DNA of 64,000 nt, from NCBI GenBank assembly GCA_033807775.1, contig JAWVWS010001045.1:310001-374000 (forward strand), written 5' to 3'. Each line of letters begins with the position of its first letter. The first letter of the stretch is position 1. This DNA is from Saussurea involucrata (taxonomy: Eukaryota > Streptophyta > Magnoliopsida > Asterales > Asteraceae). The notes under the pieces were generated by a model. That model worked only from the letters and a program-made list of their open reading frames with translations, made no database searches and had not been told where the DNA came from. Made by a program: the position numbers and the translations under genes. Shown here one piece after another: positions 1 to 14,734 of this stretch.

Positions 1-541
1 TATATTATACACCTCAATCAGACCAATGAGTGAGTGATTTTATGCTTAGATCTAAGTCCGAAACCCGATGAACCCGACCCGATGAACCCGAAAACCGATT
101 GGACCCAAAGTCCGAAACTCGAACTTTACTTAGGAAGGGTTTCGGGGCCTGTTTTGTCCACCCAAAACCCGATCGGGATGGGGGTTTTTCGGCCCGACCC
201 GACCCGACCGACGCTCACGCCTAGTTTTTAGTAGAAAACAACTTTGAAAAGTTACAACTTCCGTCCTACAAGCGTTTTGACGATTTACCCATACTTAGAG
301 AACAAATTAAGATTTGACATCTAAATTAAAAACGTACTACTATTTCTTAGGAATCTAATCGTCTAAAATGCATATTTTTTGGATCAATGACCAATTTTAT
401 ATGAATTTTACAAAAACAGTGCGCAAAACCCGTTTTAACATGACCAGTTTTGGAAATACATTATTTCGAGCCCCTTAAAGTCGCAATTAGATCTCGTTGT
501 AATCTAGAAAGTTGTTATAGACACAGAGAGCTTTCCATCGA
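1..541 (+). repeat. M1, 541-bp monomer with a 28-bp deletion
   Basis: M1 lacks 28 bp present in all other copies, with the junction near 42 (gattttatgcttag). The lost segment lies between two tttat direct repeats, which suggests deletion by short homology. The deletion brings an ATG into a 65-codon open frame (34-231) that is rich in Pro/Arg/Asp because of the cccga tract. I do not regard this as a gene. Confidence 0.9.
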
Positions 542-2247
542 TATATTATACACCTCAATCAGACCAATGAGTGAGTGATTTTATACGGATTTTTCAACAA
601 ACAGAACTTTATGCTTAGATCTAAGTCCGAAACCCGATGAACCCGACCCGATGAACCCGAAAACCGATTGGACCCAAAGTCCGAAACTCGAACTTTACTT
701 AGGAAGGGTTTCGGGGCCTGTTTTGTCCACCCAAAACCCGATCGGGATGGGGGTTTTTCGGCCCGACCCGACCCGACCGACGCTCACCCCTAGTTTTTAT
801 TAGAAAACAACTTTGAAAAGTTACAGCTTCCGTCCTACAAGCGTTTTGACGATTTACCCATACTTAGAGAACAAATTAAGATTTGACATCTAAATTAAAA
901 ACGTACTACTATTTCTTAGGAATCTAATCGTCTAAAATGCATATTTTTTGGATCAATCACCAATTTTATATGAATTTTACAAAAACAGTGCGCAAAACTC
1001 GTTTTAACATGACCAGTTTTGGAAATACATTATTTCGAGCCCCTTAAAGTCGCAATTAGATCTCGTTGTAAACTAGAAAGTTGTTCTAGACACAGAGAGC
1101 TTTCCATATATATATTATACACCTCAATCAGACCAATTAGTGAGTGATTTTATACGGATTTTTCAACAAACAGAACTTTATGCTTAGATCTAAGTCCGAA
1201 ACCCGATGAACCCGACCCGATGAACCCGAAAACCGATTAGACCCAAAGTCCGAAACTCGAACTTTACTTAGGAAGGGTTTCGGGGCCTGTTTTGTCCACC
1301 CAAAACCCGATCGGGATGGGGGTTTTTCGGCCCGACCCGACCCGACCAATGCTCACCCCTAGTTTTTAGTAGAAAACAACTTTGAAAAGTTACAGCTTCC
1401 GTCCTACAAGCGTTTTGACGATTTACCCATACTTAGAAAACAAATTAAGATTTGACATCTAAATTAAAAACGTACTACTATTTCTTAGGAATCTAATCGT
1501 CTAAAATGCATATTTTTTGGATCAATGACCAATTTTATATGAATTTTACAAAAACAGTGCGCAAAACCCGTTTTAACATGACCAGTTTTGGAAATACATT
1601 ATTTCGAGCCCCTTAAAGTCGCAATTAGATCTCGTTGTAAACTAGAAAGTTGTTCTAGACACAGAGAGCTTTCCATCGATATATTATACACCTCAATCAG
1701 ACCAATGAGTGAGTGATTTTATACGGATTTTTCAACAAACAGAACTTTATGCTTAGATCTAAGTCCGAAACCCGATGAACCCGACCCGATGAACCCGAAA
1801 ACCGATTGGACCCAAAGTACGAAACTCGAACTTTACTTAGGAAGGGTTTCGGGGCCTGTTTTGTCCAACCAAAACCCGATTGGGATGGGGGTTTTTCGGC
1901 CCGACCCGACCCGACCGACGCTCACCCCTAGTTTTTAGTAGAAAACAACTTTGAAAAATTACAGCTTCCGTCCTACAAGCGTTTTGACGATTTACCCATA
2001 CTTAGAGAACAAATTAAGATTTGACATCTAAATTAAAAACGTACTACTATTTCTTAGGAATCTAATCGTCTAAAATGCATATTTTTTGGATCAATCACCA
2101 ATTTTATATGAATTTTACAAAAACAGTGCGCAAAACCCGTTTAACATGACCAGTTTTGGAAATACATTATTTCGAGCCCCTTAAAGTCGCAATTAGATCT
2201 CGTTGTAAACTAGAAAGTTGTTCTAGACACAGAGAGCTTTCCATCGA
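1..2247 (+). repeat. Left subfamily M1-M4 with cgacgctcac variant
   Basis: M1, M2 and M4 read gaccgacgctcac at the end of the GC-rich block; M3 reads gaccaatgctcac. From M5 on, the standard form is gaccgatgctcac, with a few other single changes. M3 is also unusual in reading tttccatatatat instead of tttccatcgatat at its start. M4 is 568 bp because one T is missing in cccgtttaacatg. These monomers look like an older or separate lineage. Confidence 0.75.
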
Positions 2248-5200
2248 TATATTATACACCTCAATCAGACCAATGAGTGAGTGATTTTATACGGATTTTT
2301 CAACAAACAGAACTTTATGCTTAGATCTAAGTCCGAAACCCGATGAACCCGACCCGATGAACCCGAAAACCGATTAGACCCAAAGTTCGAAACTCGAACT
2401 TTACTTAGGAAGGGTTTCGGGGCCTGTTTTGTCCACCCAAAACCCGATCGGGATGGGGGTTTTTCGGCCCGACCCGACCCGACCGATGCTCACCCCTAGT
2501 TTTTAGTAGAAAACAACTTTGAAAAGTTACAGCTTCCGTCCTACAAGCGTTTTGACGATTTACCCATACTTAGAGAACAAATTAAGATTTGACATCTAAA
2601 TTAAAAACGTACTACTATTTCTTAGGAATCTAATCGTCTAAAATGCATATTTTTTGGATCAATGACCAATTTTATATGAATTTTACAAAAACAGTGCGCA
2701 AAACCCGTTTTTACATGACCAGTTTTGGAAATACATTATTTCGAGCCCCTTAAAGTCGCAATTAGATCTCGTTGTAAACTAGAAAGTTGTTCTAGACACA
2801 GAGAGCTTTCCATCGATATATTATACACCTCAATCAGACCAATGAGTGAGTGATTTTATACGGATTTTTCAACAAACAGAACTTTATGCTTAGATCTAAG
2901 TCCGAAACCCGATGAACCCGACCCGATGAACCCGAAAACCGATTAGACCCAAAGTCCGAAACTCGAACTTTACTTAGGAAGGGTTTCGGGGCCTGTTTTG
3001 TCCACCCAAAACCCGATCGGGATGGGGGGTTTTCGGCCCGACCCGACCCGACCGATGCTCACCCCTAGTTTTTAGTAGAAAACAACTTTGAAAAGTTACA
3101 GCTTCCGTTCTACAAGCGTTTTGACGATTTACCCATACTTAGAGAACAAATTAAGATTTGACATCTAAATTAAAAACGTACTACTATTTCTTAGGAATCT
3201 AATCGTCTAAAATGCATATTTTTTGGATCAATGACCAATTTTATATGAATTTTACAAAAACAGCGCGCAAAACCCGTTTTAACATGACCAGTTTTGGAAA
3301 TACATTATTTCGAGCCCCTTAAAGTCGCAATTAGATCTCGTTGTAAACTAGAAAGTTGTTCTACACAGAGAGCTTTCCATCGATATATTATACACCTCAA
3401 TCAGACCAATGAGTGAGTGATTTTATACGGATTTTTCAACAAACAGAACTTTATGCTTAGATCTAAGTCCGAAACCCGATGAACCCGAAAACCGATTAGA
3501 CCCAAAGTCCGAAACTCGAACTTTACTTAGGAAGGGTTTCGGGGCCTGTTTTGTCCACCCAAAAGCCGATCGGGATGGGGGTTTTTCGGCCCGACCCGAC
3601 CCGACCGATGCTCACCCCTAGTTTTTAGTAGAAAACAACTTTGAAAAGTTACAACTTCCGTCCTACAAGCGTTTTGACGATTTACCCATAATTAGAGAAC
3701 AAATTAAGATTTGACATCTAAATTAAAAACGTACTACTATTTCTTAGGAATCTAATCGTCTAAAATGCATATTTTTTGGATCAATGACCCATTTTATATG
3801 AATTTTACAAAAACAGTGCGCAAAACCCGTTTTAACATGACCGGTTTTGGAAATACATTATTTCGAGCCCCTTAAAGTCGCAATTAGATCTCGTTGTAAA
3901 CTAGAAAGTTGTTCTAGACACAGAGAGCTTTCCATCGATATATTATACACCACAATAAGACCAATGAGTGAGTGATTTTATACGGATTTTTCAACAAACA
4001 GAACTTTATGCTTAGATCTAAGTCCGAAACCCGATGAACCCGACCCGATGAACCCGAAAACCGATTAGACCCAAAGTCCGAAACTCGAACTTTACTTAGG
4101 AAGGGTTTCGGTGCCTGTTTTGTCCACCCAAAACCCGATCGGGATGGGGGTTTTTCGGCCCGACCCGACCCGACCGATGCACACCCCTAGTTTTTAGTAG
4201 AAAACAACTTTGAAAAGTTACAGCTTCCGTCCTACAAGCGTTTTGACGATTTACCCATACTTAGAGAACAAATTAAGATTTGACATTTAAATTAAAAACG
4301 TACTACTATTTCTTAGGAATCTAATCGTCTAAAATGCATATTTTTTGGATCAATGACCAATTTTATATGAATTTTACAAAAACAGTGCGCAAAACCCGTT
4401 TTAACATGACCAGTTTTGGAAATACATTATTTCGAGCCCCTTAAAGTCGCAATTAGATCTCGTTGTAAACTAGAAAGTTGTTCTAGACACAGAGAGCTTT
4501 CCATCGATATATTATACACCACAATCAGACCAATGAGTGAGTGATTTTATACGGATTTTTCAACAAACAGAACTTTATGCTTAGATCTAAGTCCGAAACC
4601 CGATGAACCCGACCCGATGAACCCGAAAACCGATTATACCCAAAGTCCGAAACTCGAACTTTACTTAGGAAGGGTTTCGGTGCCTGTTTTGTCCACCCAA
4701 AACCCGATCGGGATGGGGGTTTTTCGGCCCGACCCGACCCGACCGATGCACACCCCTAGTTTTTAGTAGAAAACAACTTTGAAAAGTTACAGCTTCCGTC
4801 CTACAAGCGTTTTGTCGATTTACCCATACTTAGAGAACAAATTAAGATTTGACATCTAAATTAAAAACGTACTACTATTTATTAGGAATCTAATCGTCTA
4901 AAATGCATATTTTTTGGATCAATGACCAATTTTATATAAATTTTACAAAAACAGTGCGCAAAACCCGTTTTAACATGACCAGTTTTGGAAATACATTATT
5001 TCGAGCCCCTTAAAGTCGCAATTAGATCTCGTTGTAAACTAGAAAGTTGTTCTAGACACAGAGAGCTTTCCATCGATATATTATACACCTCAATCAGACC
5101 AATGAGTGAGTGATTTTATACGGATTTTTCAACAAACAGAACTTTATGCTTAGATCTAAGTCCGAAACCTGATGAACCCGACCCGATGAACCCGAAAACC

Positions 5201-8200
5201 GATTGGACCCAAAGTCCGAAACTCGAACTTTACTTAGGAATGGTTTCGGGGCCTGTTTTGTCCACCCAAAACCCGATCGGGATGGGGGTTTTTCGGCCCG
5301 ACCCGACCCGACCGATGCTCACCCCTAGTTTTTAGTAGAAAACAACTTTGAAAAGTTACAGCTTCCGTCCTACAAGCGTTTTGACGATTTACCCATACTT
5401 AGAGAACAAATTAAGATTTGACATCTAAATTAAAAACGTACTACTATTTCTTAGGAATCTAATCGTCTAAAATGCATATTTTTTGGATCAATCACCAATT
5501 TTATATGAATTTTACAAAAACAGTGCGCAAAACCCGTTTTAACATGACCAGTTTTGGAAATACATTATTTCGAGCCCCTTAAAGTCGCAATTAGATCTCG
5601 TTGTAAACTAGAACGTTGTTCTAGACACAGAGAGCTTTCCATCGATATATTATACACCTCAATCAGACCAATAAGTGAGTGATTTTATACGGATTTTTCA
5701 ACAAACAGAACTTTATGCTTAGATCTAAGTCCGAAACCCGATGAACCCGACCCGATGAACCCGAAAACCGATTGGACCCAAAGTCCGAAACTCGAACTTT
5801 ACTTAGGAAGGGTTTCGGGGCCTGTTTTGTCCACCCAAAACCCGATCGGAATGGGGGTTTTTTGGCCCGACCCGACCCGACCGATGCTCACCCCTAGTTT
5901 TTAGTAGAAAACAACTTTGAAAAGTTACAGCTTCCGTCCTACAAGTGTTTTGACGATTTACCCATACTTAGAGAACAAATTAAGATTTGACATCTAAATT
6001 AAAAACGTACTACTATTTCTTAGGAATCTAATCGTCTAAAATGCATATTTTTTGGATCAATGACCAATTTTATATGAATTTTACAAAAACAGTGCGCAAA
6101 ACCCGTTTTAACATGACCAGTTTTGGAAACACATTATTTCGAGCCCCTTAAAGTCGCAATTAGATCTCGTTGTAAACTAGAAAGTTGTTCTAGACACAGA
6201 GAGCTTTCCATCGATATATTATACACCTCAATCAGACCAATGAGTGAGTGATTTTATACGGATTTTTCAACAAACAGAACTTATGCTTAGATCTAAGTCC
6301 AAAACCCGATGAACCCGACCCGATGAACCCGAAAACCGATTAGACCCAAAGTCCGAAACTCAAACTTTACTTAGGAAGGGTTTCGGGGCCTGTTTTGTCC
6401 ACCCAAAACCCGATCGGGATGGGGGTTTTTCGGCCCGACCCGACCCGACCGATGCTCACCCCTAGTTTTTAGTAGAAAACAACTTTGAAAAGTTACAGCT
6501 TCCGTCCTACAAGCGTTTTGACGATTTACCCATACTTAGAGAACAAATTAAGATTTGACATCTAAATTAAAAACGTACTACTATTTCTTAGGAATCTAAT
6601 TGTCTAAAATGCATATTTTTTGGATCAATGACCAATTTTATATGAGTTTTACAAAAACAGTGCACAAAACCCGTTTTAACATGACCAGTTTTGGAAATAC
6701 ATTATTTCGAGCCCCTTAAAGTCGCAATTAGATCTCGTTGTAAACTAGAAAGTTGTTCTAGACACAGAGAGCTTTCCATCGATATATTATACACCTCAAT
6801 CAGACCAATGAGTGAGTGATTTTATACGGATTTTTCAACAAACAGAACTTTATGCTTAGATCTAAGTCCGAAACCCGATGAACTCGACCCGATGAACCCG
6901 AAAACCGATTAGACCCAAAGTCCGAAACTCGAACTTTACTTAGGAAGGGTTTCGGGGCCTGTTTTGTCCACCCAAAACCCGATCGGGATGGGGGTTTTTC
7001 GGCCCGACCCGACCCGACCGATGCTCACCCCTAGTTTTTAGTAGAAAACAACTTTGAAAAGTTACATCTTCCGTCCTACAAACGTTTTGTCGATTTACCC
7101 ATACTTAGAGAACAAATTAAGATTTGACATCTAAATTAAAAACGTACTACTATTTCTTAGGAATCTAATCGTCTAAAATGCATATTTTTTGGATCAATGA
7201 CCAATTTTATATGAATTTTACAAAAACGGTGCGCAAAACCCGTTTTAACATGACCAGTTTTGGAAATACATTATTTCGAGCCCCTTAAAGTCGCAATTAG
7301 ATCTCGTTGTAAACTAGAAAGTTGTTCTAGACACAAAGAGCTTTCCATCGATTTATTATACACCTCAATCAGACCAATGAGTGAGTGATTTTATACGGAT
7401 TTTTCAACAAACAGAACTTTATGCTTAGATCTAAGTCCGAAACCCGATGAACCCGACCCGATGAACCCGAAAACCGATTAGACCCAAAGTCCGAAACTCG
7501 AACTTTACTTAGGAAGGGTTTCGGGGCCTGTTTTGTCCACCCAAAACCCGATCGGGATGGGGGTTTTTCGGCCCGACCCGACCCGACCGATGCTCACCCC
7601 TAGTTTTTAGTAGAAAACAACTTTGAAAAGTTACAGTTTCCGTCCTACAAGCGTTTTGACGATTTACCCATACTTAGAGAACAAATTAAGATTTGACATC
7701 TAAATTAAAAACGTACTACTATTTCTTAGGAATCTAATCGTCTAAAATGCATATTTCTTGGATCAATCACCAATTTTATATCAATTTTACAAAAACAGTG
7801 CGCAAAACCCGTTTTAACATGACCAGTTTTGGAAATACATTATTTCGAGCCCCTTAAAGTCGCAATTAGATCTCGTTGTAAACTAGAAAGTTGTTCTAGA
7901 CACAGAGAGCTTTCCATCGATATATTATACACCTCAATCAGACCAATGAGTGAGTGATTTTATACGGATTTTTCAACAAACAGAACTTTATGCTTAGATC
8001 TAAGTCCGAAACCCGATGAACCCGACCCGATGAACCCGAAAACCGATTGGACCCAAAGTCCGAAACTCGAACTTTACTTAGGAAAGGTTTCGGGGCCTGT
8101 TTTGTCCACCCAAAACCCGATCGGGATGGGGGTTTTTCGGCCCGACCCGACCCGACCGATGCTCACCCCTAGTTTTTAGTAGAAAACAACTTTGAAAAGT

Positions 8201-9058
8201 TACAGCTTCCGTCCTACAAGCGTTTTGACGATTAACCCATACTTAGAGAACAAATTAAGATTTGACATCTAAATTAAAAACGTACTACTATTTCTTAGGA
8301 ATCTAATCGTCTAAAATGCATATTTTTTGGATCAATGACCAATTTTATATGAATTTTACAAAAACAGTGCGCAAAACCCGTTTTAACATGACCAGTTTTG
8401 GAAATACATTATTTCGAGCCCCTTAAAGTCGCAATTATATCTCGTTGTAAACTAGAAAGTTGTTCTAGACACAGAGAGCTTTCCATCGATATATTATACA
8501 CCTCAATCAGACCAATGAGTGAGTGATTTTATACGGATTTTTCAACAAACAGAACTTTATGCTTAGATCTAAGTCCGAAACCCGATGAACCCGACCCGAT
8601 GAACCCGAAAACCGATTGGACCCAAAGTCCGAAACTCGAACTTTACTTAGGAAAGGTTTCGGGACCTGTTTTGTCCACCCAAAACCCGATCGGGATGGGA
8701 GTTTTTCGGCCCGACCCGACCCGACCGATGCTCACCCCTAGTTTTTAGTAGAAAACCACTTTGAAAAGTTACAGCTTCCGTCCTACAAGCGTTTTGACGA
8801 TTTACCCATACTTAGAGAACAAATTAAGATTTGACATCTAAATTAAAAACGTACTACTATTTCTTAGGAATCTAATCGTCTAAAATGCATATTTTTTGGA
8901 TCAATCACCAATTTTATATGAATTTTACAAAAACAGTGCGCAAAACCCGTTTTAACATGACCAGTTTTGGAAATACATTATTTCGAGCCCCTTAAAGTCG
9001 CAATTAGATCTCGTTGTAAACTAGAAAGTTGTTCTAGACACAGAGAGCTTTCCATCGA
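2248..9058 (+). repeat. Mixed monomers M5-M16
   Basis: Twelve monomers with private point changes and no long higher-order repeat that I could follow. M6 is 567 bp (ttctacacag lacks two bases), M7 is 555 bp and M12 is 568 bp (aacttatgc). M8 and M9 (3939-5076) are an adjacent duplicate pair that share caccacaat, ggtgcctg and gatgcacacccc. M14 has the altered start tttattatac. M15 and M16 share ggaaaggttt with M21 and M26. Confidence 0.85.
3384..3938 (+). repeat. M7, 555-bp short monomer
   Basis: One of the two 14-bp gaacccgacccgat units is missing, leaving a single cccgatgaacccgaaaacc stretch near 3475. The G-quadruplex motif is reduced to two tracts. Confidence 0.9.
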
Positions 9059-12000
9059 TATATTATACACCTCAATCAGACCAATGAGTGAGTGATTTTA
9101 TACGGATTTTTCAACAAACAGAACATTATGCTTAGATCTAAGTCCGAAACCCGATGAACCCGACCCGATGAACCCGAAAACCGATTAGACCCAAAGTCCG
9201 AAACTCAAACTTTACTTAGGAAGGGTTTCGGGGCCTGTTTTGTCCACCCAAAACCCGATCGGGATGGGGGTTTTTCGGCCCGACCCGACTCGACCGATGC
9301 TCACCCCTAGTTTTTAGTAGAAAACAACTTTGAAAAGTTACAGCTTCCGTCCTACAAGCGTTTTGACGATTTACCCATACTTAGAGAACAAATTAAGATT
9401 TGACATCTAAATTAAAAAAGTACTACTATTTCTTAGGAATCTAATCGTCTAAAATGCATATTTTTTGGATCAATGACCAATTTTATATGAATTTTACAAA
9501 AACAGTGCGCAAAACCCGTTTTAACATGACCAGTTTTGGAAATACATTATTTCGAGCCCCTTAAAGTCGCAATTAGATCTCGTTGTAAACTGGAAAGTTG
9601 TTCTAGACACAGAGAGCTTTCCATCGATATATTATACACCTCAATCAGACCAATGAGTGAGTGATTTTATACGGATTTTTCAACAAACAGAACTTTATGC
9701 TTAGATCTAAGTCCGAAACCCGATGAACCCGAAAACCGATTGGACCCAAAGTCCGAAAATCAAACTTTACTTAGGAAGGGTTTCGGGGCCTGTTTTGTCC
9801 ACCCAAAACCCGATCGGGATGGGGGTTTTTCGGCCCGACCCGACCCGACCGATGCTCACCCCTAGTTTTTAGTAGAAAACAACTTTGAAAAGTTACAGCT
9901 TCCGTCCTACAAGCCTTTTGACGATTTACCCATACTTAGAGAACAAATTAAGATTTGACATCTAAATTAAAAACGTACTACTATTTCTTAGGAATCTAAT
10001 CGTCTAAAATTCATATTTTTTGGATCAATCACCAATTTTATATGGATTTTACAAAAACAGTGCGCAAAACCCGTTTTAACATGACCAGTTTTGGAAATAC
10101 ATTATTTCGAGCCCCTTAAAGTCGCAATTAGATCTCGTTGTAAACTAGAAAGTTGTTCTAGACACAGAGAGCTTTCCATCGATATATTATACACCTCAAT
10201 CAGACCAATAAGTGAGTGATTTTATACGGATTTTTCAACAAACAGAACATTATGCTTAGATCTAAGTTCGAAACCCGATGAACCCGACCCGATGAACCCG
10301 AAAACCGATTAGACCCAAAGTCCGAAACTCAAACTTTACTTAGGAAGGGTTTCGGGGCCTGTTTTGTCCACCCAAAACCCGATCGGGATGGGGGTTTTTC
10401 GGCCCGACCCGACCCGACCGATGCTCACCCCTAGTTTTTAGTAGAAAACAACTTTGAAAAGTTACAGCTTCCGTCCTACAAGCGTTTTGACGATTTACCC
10501 ATACTTAGAGAATAAATTAAGATTTGACATCTAAATTAAAAACGTACTACTATTTCTTAGGAATCTAATCGTCTAAAATGCATATTTTTTGGATCAATGA
10601 CCAATTTTATATGAATTTTACAAAAACAGTGCGCAAAACCCGTTTTAACATGACCAGTTTTGGAAATACATTATTTCGAGCCCCTTAAAGTCGCAATTAG
10701 ATCTCGTTGTAAACTGGAAAGTTGTTCTAGACACAGAGAGCTTTCCATCGATATATTATACACCTCAATCAGACCAATGAGTGAGTGATTTTATACGGAT
10801 TTTTCAACAAACAGAACTTTATGCTTAGATCTAAGTCCGAAACCCGATGAACCCGACCCGATGAACCCGAAAACCGATTGGACCCAAAGTCCGAAAATCA
10901 AACTTTACTTAGGAAGGGTTTCGGGGCCTGTTTTGTCCACCCAAAACCCGATCGGGATGGGGGTTTTTCGGCCCGACCCGACCCGACCGATGCTCACCCC
11001 TAGTTTTTAGTAGAAAACAACTTTGAAAAGTTACAGCTTCCGTCCTACAAGCGTTTTGACGATTTACCCATACTTAGAGAACAAATTAAGATTTGACATC
11101 TAAATTAAAAACGTACTACTATTTCTTAGGAATCTAATCGTCTAAAATTCATATTTTTTGGATCAATCACCAATTTTATATGAATTTTACAAAAACAGTG
11201 CGCAAAACCCGTTTTAACATGACCAGTTTTGGAAATACATTATTTCGAGCCCCTTAAAGTCGCAATTAGATCTCGTTGTAAACTAGAAAGTTGTTCTAGA
11301 CACAGAGAGCTTTCCATCGATATATTATACACCTCAATCAGACCAATGAGTGAGTGATTTTATACGGATTTTTCAACAAACAGAACTTTATGCTTAGATC
11401 TAAGTCCGAAACCCGATGAACCCGACCCGATGAACCCGAAAACCGATTGGACCCAAAGTCCGAAACTCGAACTTTACTTAGGAAAGGTTTCGGGGCCTGT
11501 TTTGTCCACCCAAAACCCGATCGGGATGGGAGTTTTTTGGCCCGACCCGACCCGACCGATGCTCACCCTTAGTTTTTAGTAGAAAACAACTTTGAAAAGT
11601 TACAGCTTCCGTCCTACAAGCGTTTTGACGATTTACCCATACTTAGAGAACAAATTAAGATTTGACATCTAAATTAAAAACGTACTACTATTTCTTAGGA
11701 ATCTAATCGTCTAAAATGCATATTTTTTGGATCAATGACCAATTTTATATGAATTTTACAAAAACAGTGCGCAAAACCCGTTTTAACATGACCAGTTTTG
11801 GAAATACATTATTTCGAGCCCCTTAAAGTCGCAATTAGATCTCGTTGTAAACTGGAAAGTTGTTCTAGACACAGAGAGGTTTCCATCGATATATTATACA
11901 CCTCAATCAGACCAATGAGTGAGTGATTTTATACGGATTTTTCAACAAACAGAACTTTATGCTTAGATCTAAGTCCGAAACCCGATGAACCCGACCCGAT

Positions 12001-12458
12001 GAACCCGAAAACCGATTGGACCCAAAGTCCGAAAATCAAACTTTACTTAGGAAGGGTTTCGGGGCCTGTTTTGTCCACCCAAAACCCGATCGGGATGGGG
12101 GTTTTTCGGCCCGACCCGACCCGACCGATGCTCACCCCTAGTTTTTAGTAGAAAACAACTTTGAAAAGTTACAGCTTCCGTCCTACAAGCGTTTTGACGA
12201 TTTACCCATACTTAGAGAACAAATTAAGATTTGACATCTAAATTAAAAACGTACTACTATTTCTTAGGAATCTAATCGTCTAAAATTCATATTTTTTGGA
12301 TCAATCACCAATTTTATATGAATTTTACAAAAACAGTGCGCAAAACCCGTTTTAACATGACCAGTTTTGGAAATACATTATTTCGAGCCCCTTAAAGTCG
12401 CAATTAGATCTCGTTGTAAACTAGAAAGTTGTTCTAGACACAGAGAGCTTTCCATCGA
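9059..12458 (+). repeat. Alternating dimer block, three dimers (M17-M22)
   Basis: Odd monomers M17, M19 and M21 carry atcaatgacc and the rare aaactggaaag. Even monomers M18, M20 and M22 carry gattgg, aaaatcaaac, aaaattcat and atcaatcacc. M17 and M19 also share cagaacattatg and aaactcaaac; M21 differs there and has ggaaaggttt. The dimer is 1124-1138 bp, because M18 is a 555-bp form. This is a two-monomer higher-order repeat repeated three times. Confidence 0.8.
9628..10182 (+). repeat. M18, 555-bp short monomer
   Basis: Same 14-bp loss, here on a gattgg/aaaatcaaac background. The sister dimer members M20 and M22 keep both units, so the loss happened after the dimer arose or was repaired in them. 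Confidence 0.9.
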
Positions 12459-14734
12459 TATATTATACACCTCAATCAGACAGATGAGTGAGTGATTTTA
12501 TACGGATTTTTCAACAAACAGAACTTTATGCTTAGATCTAAGTCCGAAACCCGATGAACCCGACCCGATGAACCCGAAAACCGATTAGACCCAAAGTCCG
12601 AAACTCGAACTTTACTTAGGAAGGGTTTCGGGGCCTGTTTTGTCCACCCAAAACCCGATCGGGAGGGGGGTTTTTCGGCCCGACCCGACCCGACCGATGC
12701 TCACCCCTAGTTTTTAGTAGAAAACAACTTTGAAAAGTTACAGCTTCCGTCCTACAAGCGTTTTGACGATTTACCCATACTTAGAGAACAAATTAAGATT
12801 TGACATCTAAATTAAAAACGTACTACTATTTCTTAGGAATCTAATCGTCTAAAATGCATATTTTTTGGATCAATGACCAGTTTTATATGAATTTTACAAA
12901 AACAGTGCGCAAAACCCGTTTTAACATGACCAGTTTTGGAAATACATTATTTCGAGCCCCTTAAAGTCGCAATTAGATCTCGTTGTAAACTAGAAAGTTG
13001 TTCTAGACACAGGGAGCTTTCCATCGATATATTATACACCTCAATCAGACCAATGAGTGAGTGATTTTATACGGATTTTTCAACAAACAGAACTTTATGC
13101 TTAGATCTAAGTCCGAAACCCGATGAACACGACCCGATGAACCCGAAAACCGAATGGACCCAAAGTCCGAAACTCGAACTTTACTTAGGAAGGGTTTCGG
13201 GGCCTGTTTTGTCCACCCAAAACCTGATCGGGATGGGGGTTTTTCGGCCCGACCCGACCCGACCGATGCTCACCCCTAGTTTTTAGTAGAAAACAACTTT
13301 GAAAAGTTACAGCTTCCGTCCTACAAGCGTTTTGACGATTTACCCATACTTAGAGAACAAATTAAGATTTGACATCTAAATTAAAAACGTACTACTATTT
13401 CTTAGGAATCTAATCGTCTAAAATGCATATTTTTTGGATCAATCACCAATTTTATATGAATTTTACAAAAACAGTGCGCAAAACCCGTTTTAACATGACC
13501 AGTTTTGGAAATATATTATTTCGAGCCCCTTAAAGTCGCAATTAGATCTCGTTGTAAACTAGAAAGTTGTTCTAGACACAGAGAGCTTTCCATCGATATA
13601 TTATACACCTCAATCAGACCAATGAGTGAGTGATTTTATACGGATTTTTCAACAAACAGAACTTTATGCTTAGATCTAAGTCCGAAACCCGATGAACCCG
13701 ACCCGATGAACCCGAAAACTGATTAGACCCAAAGTCCGAAACTCGAACTTTACTTAGGAAGGGTTTCGGGGCCTGTTTTGTCCACCCAAAACCCGATCGG
13801 GATGGGGGTTTTTCGGCCCGACCCAACCCGACCGATGCTCACCCCTAGTTTTTAGTAGAAAACAACTTTGAAAAGTTACAGCTTCCGTCCTACAAGCGTT
13901 TTGACGATTTACCCATACTTAGAGAACAAATTAAGATTTGACATCTAAATTAAAAACGTACTACTATTTCTTAGGAATCTAATCGTCTAAAATGCATATT
14001 TTTTGGATCAATGACCAATTTTATATGGATTTTACAAAAACAGTGCGCAAAACCCGTTTTAACATGACCAGTTTTGGAAATACATTATTTCGAGCCCCTT
14101 AAAGTCGCAATTAGATCTCGTTGTAAACTAGAAAGTTGTTCTAGACACAGAGAGCTTTCCATCGATATATTATACACCTCAATCAGATCAATGAGTGAGT
14201 GATTTTATACGGATTTTTCAACAAACAGAACTTTATGCTTAGATCTAAGTCCGAAACCCGATGAACCCGACCCGATGAACCCGAAAACCGATTGGACCCA
14301 AAGTCCGAAACTCGAACTTTACTTAGGAAAGGTTTCGGGGCCTGTTTTGTCCACCCAAAACCCGATCGGGATGGGAGTTTTTCGGCCCGACCCGACCCGA
14401 CCGATGCTCACCCCTAGTTTTTAGTAGAAAACAACTTTGAAAAGTTACAGCTTCCGTCCTACAAGCGTTTTGACGATTTACCCATACTTAGAGAACAAAT
14501 TAAGATTTGACATCTAAATTAAAAACGTACTACTATTTCTTAGGAATCTAATCGTATAAAATGCATATTTTTTGGATCAATCACCAATTTTATATGAATT
14601 TTAAAAAAACAGTGCGCAAAACCCGTTTTAACATGACCAGTTTTGGAAATACATTATTGCGAGCCCCTTAAAGTCGCAATTAGATCTCGTTGTAAACTAG
14701 AAAGTTGTTCTAGACACAGAGAGCTTTCCATCGA

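Noticed and set aside
34..231. 65-codon open frame in M1
   Set aside because: It exists only because of the 28-bp deletion; its Pro/Arg/Asp-rich end is a translation of the cccga tract, and the frame is closed in almost all other monomers.
1137..1349. 70-codon minus-strand frame in M3, with a similar one at 13614-13826 in M25
   Set aside because: Both come from the same monomer region, are opened by private point changes, and read the GC-rich block. No conserved start, no codon bias and no family resemblance.
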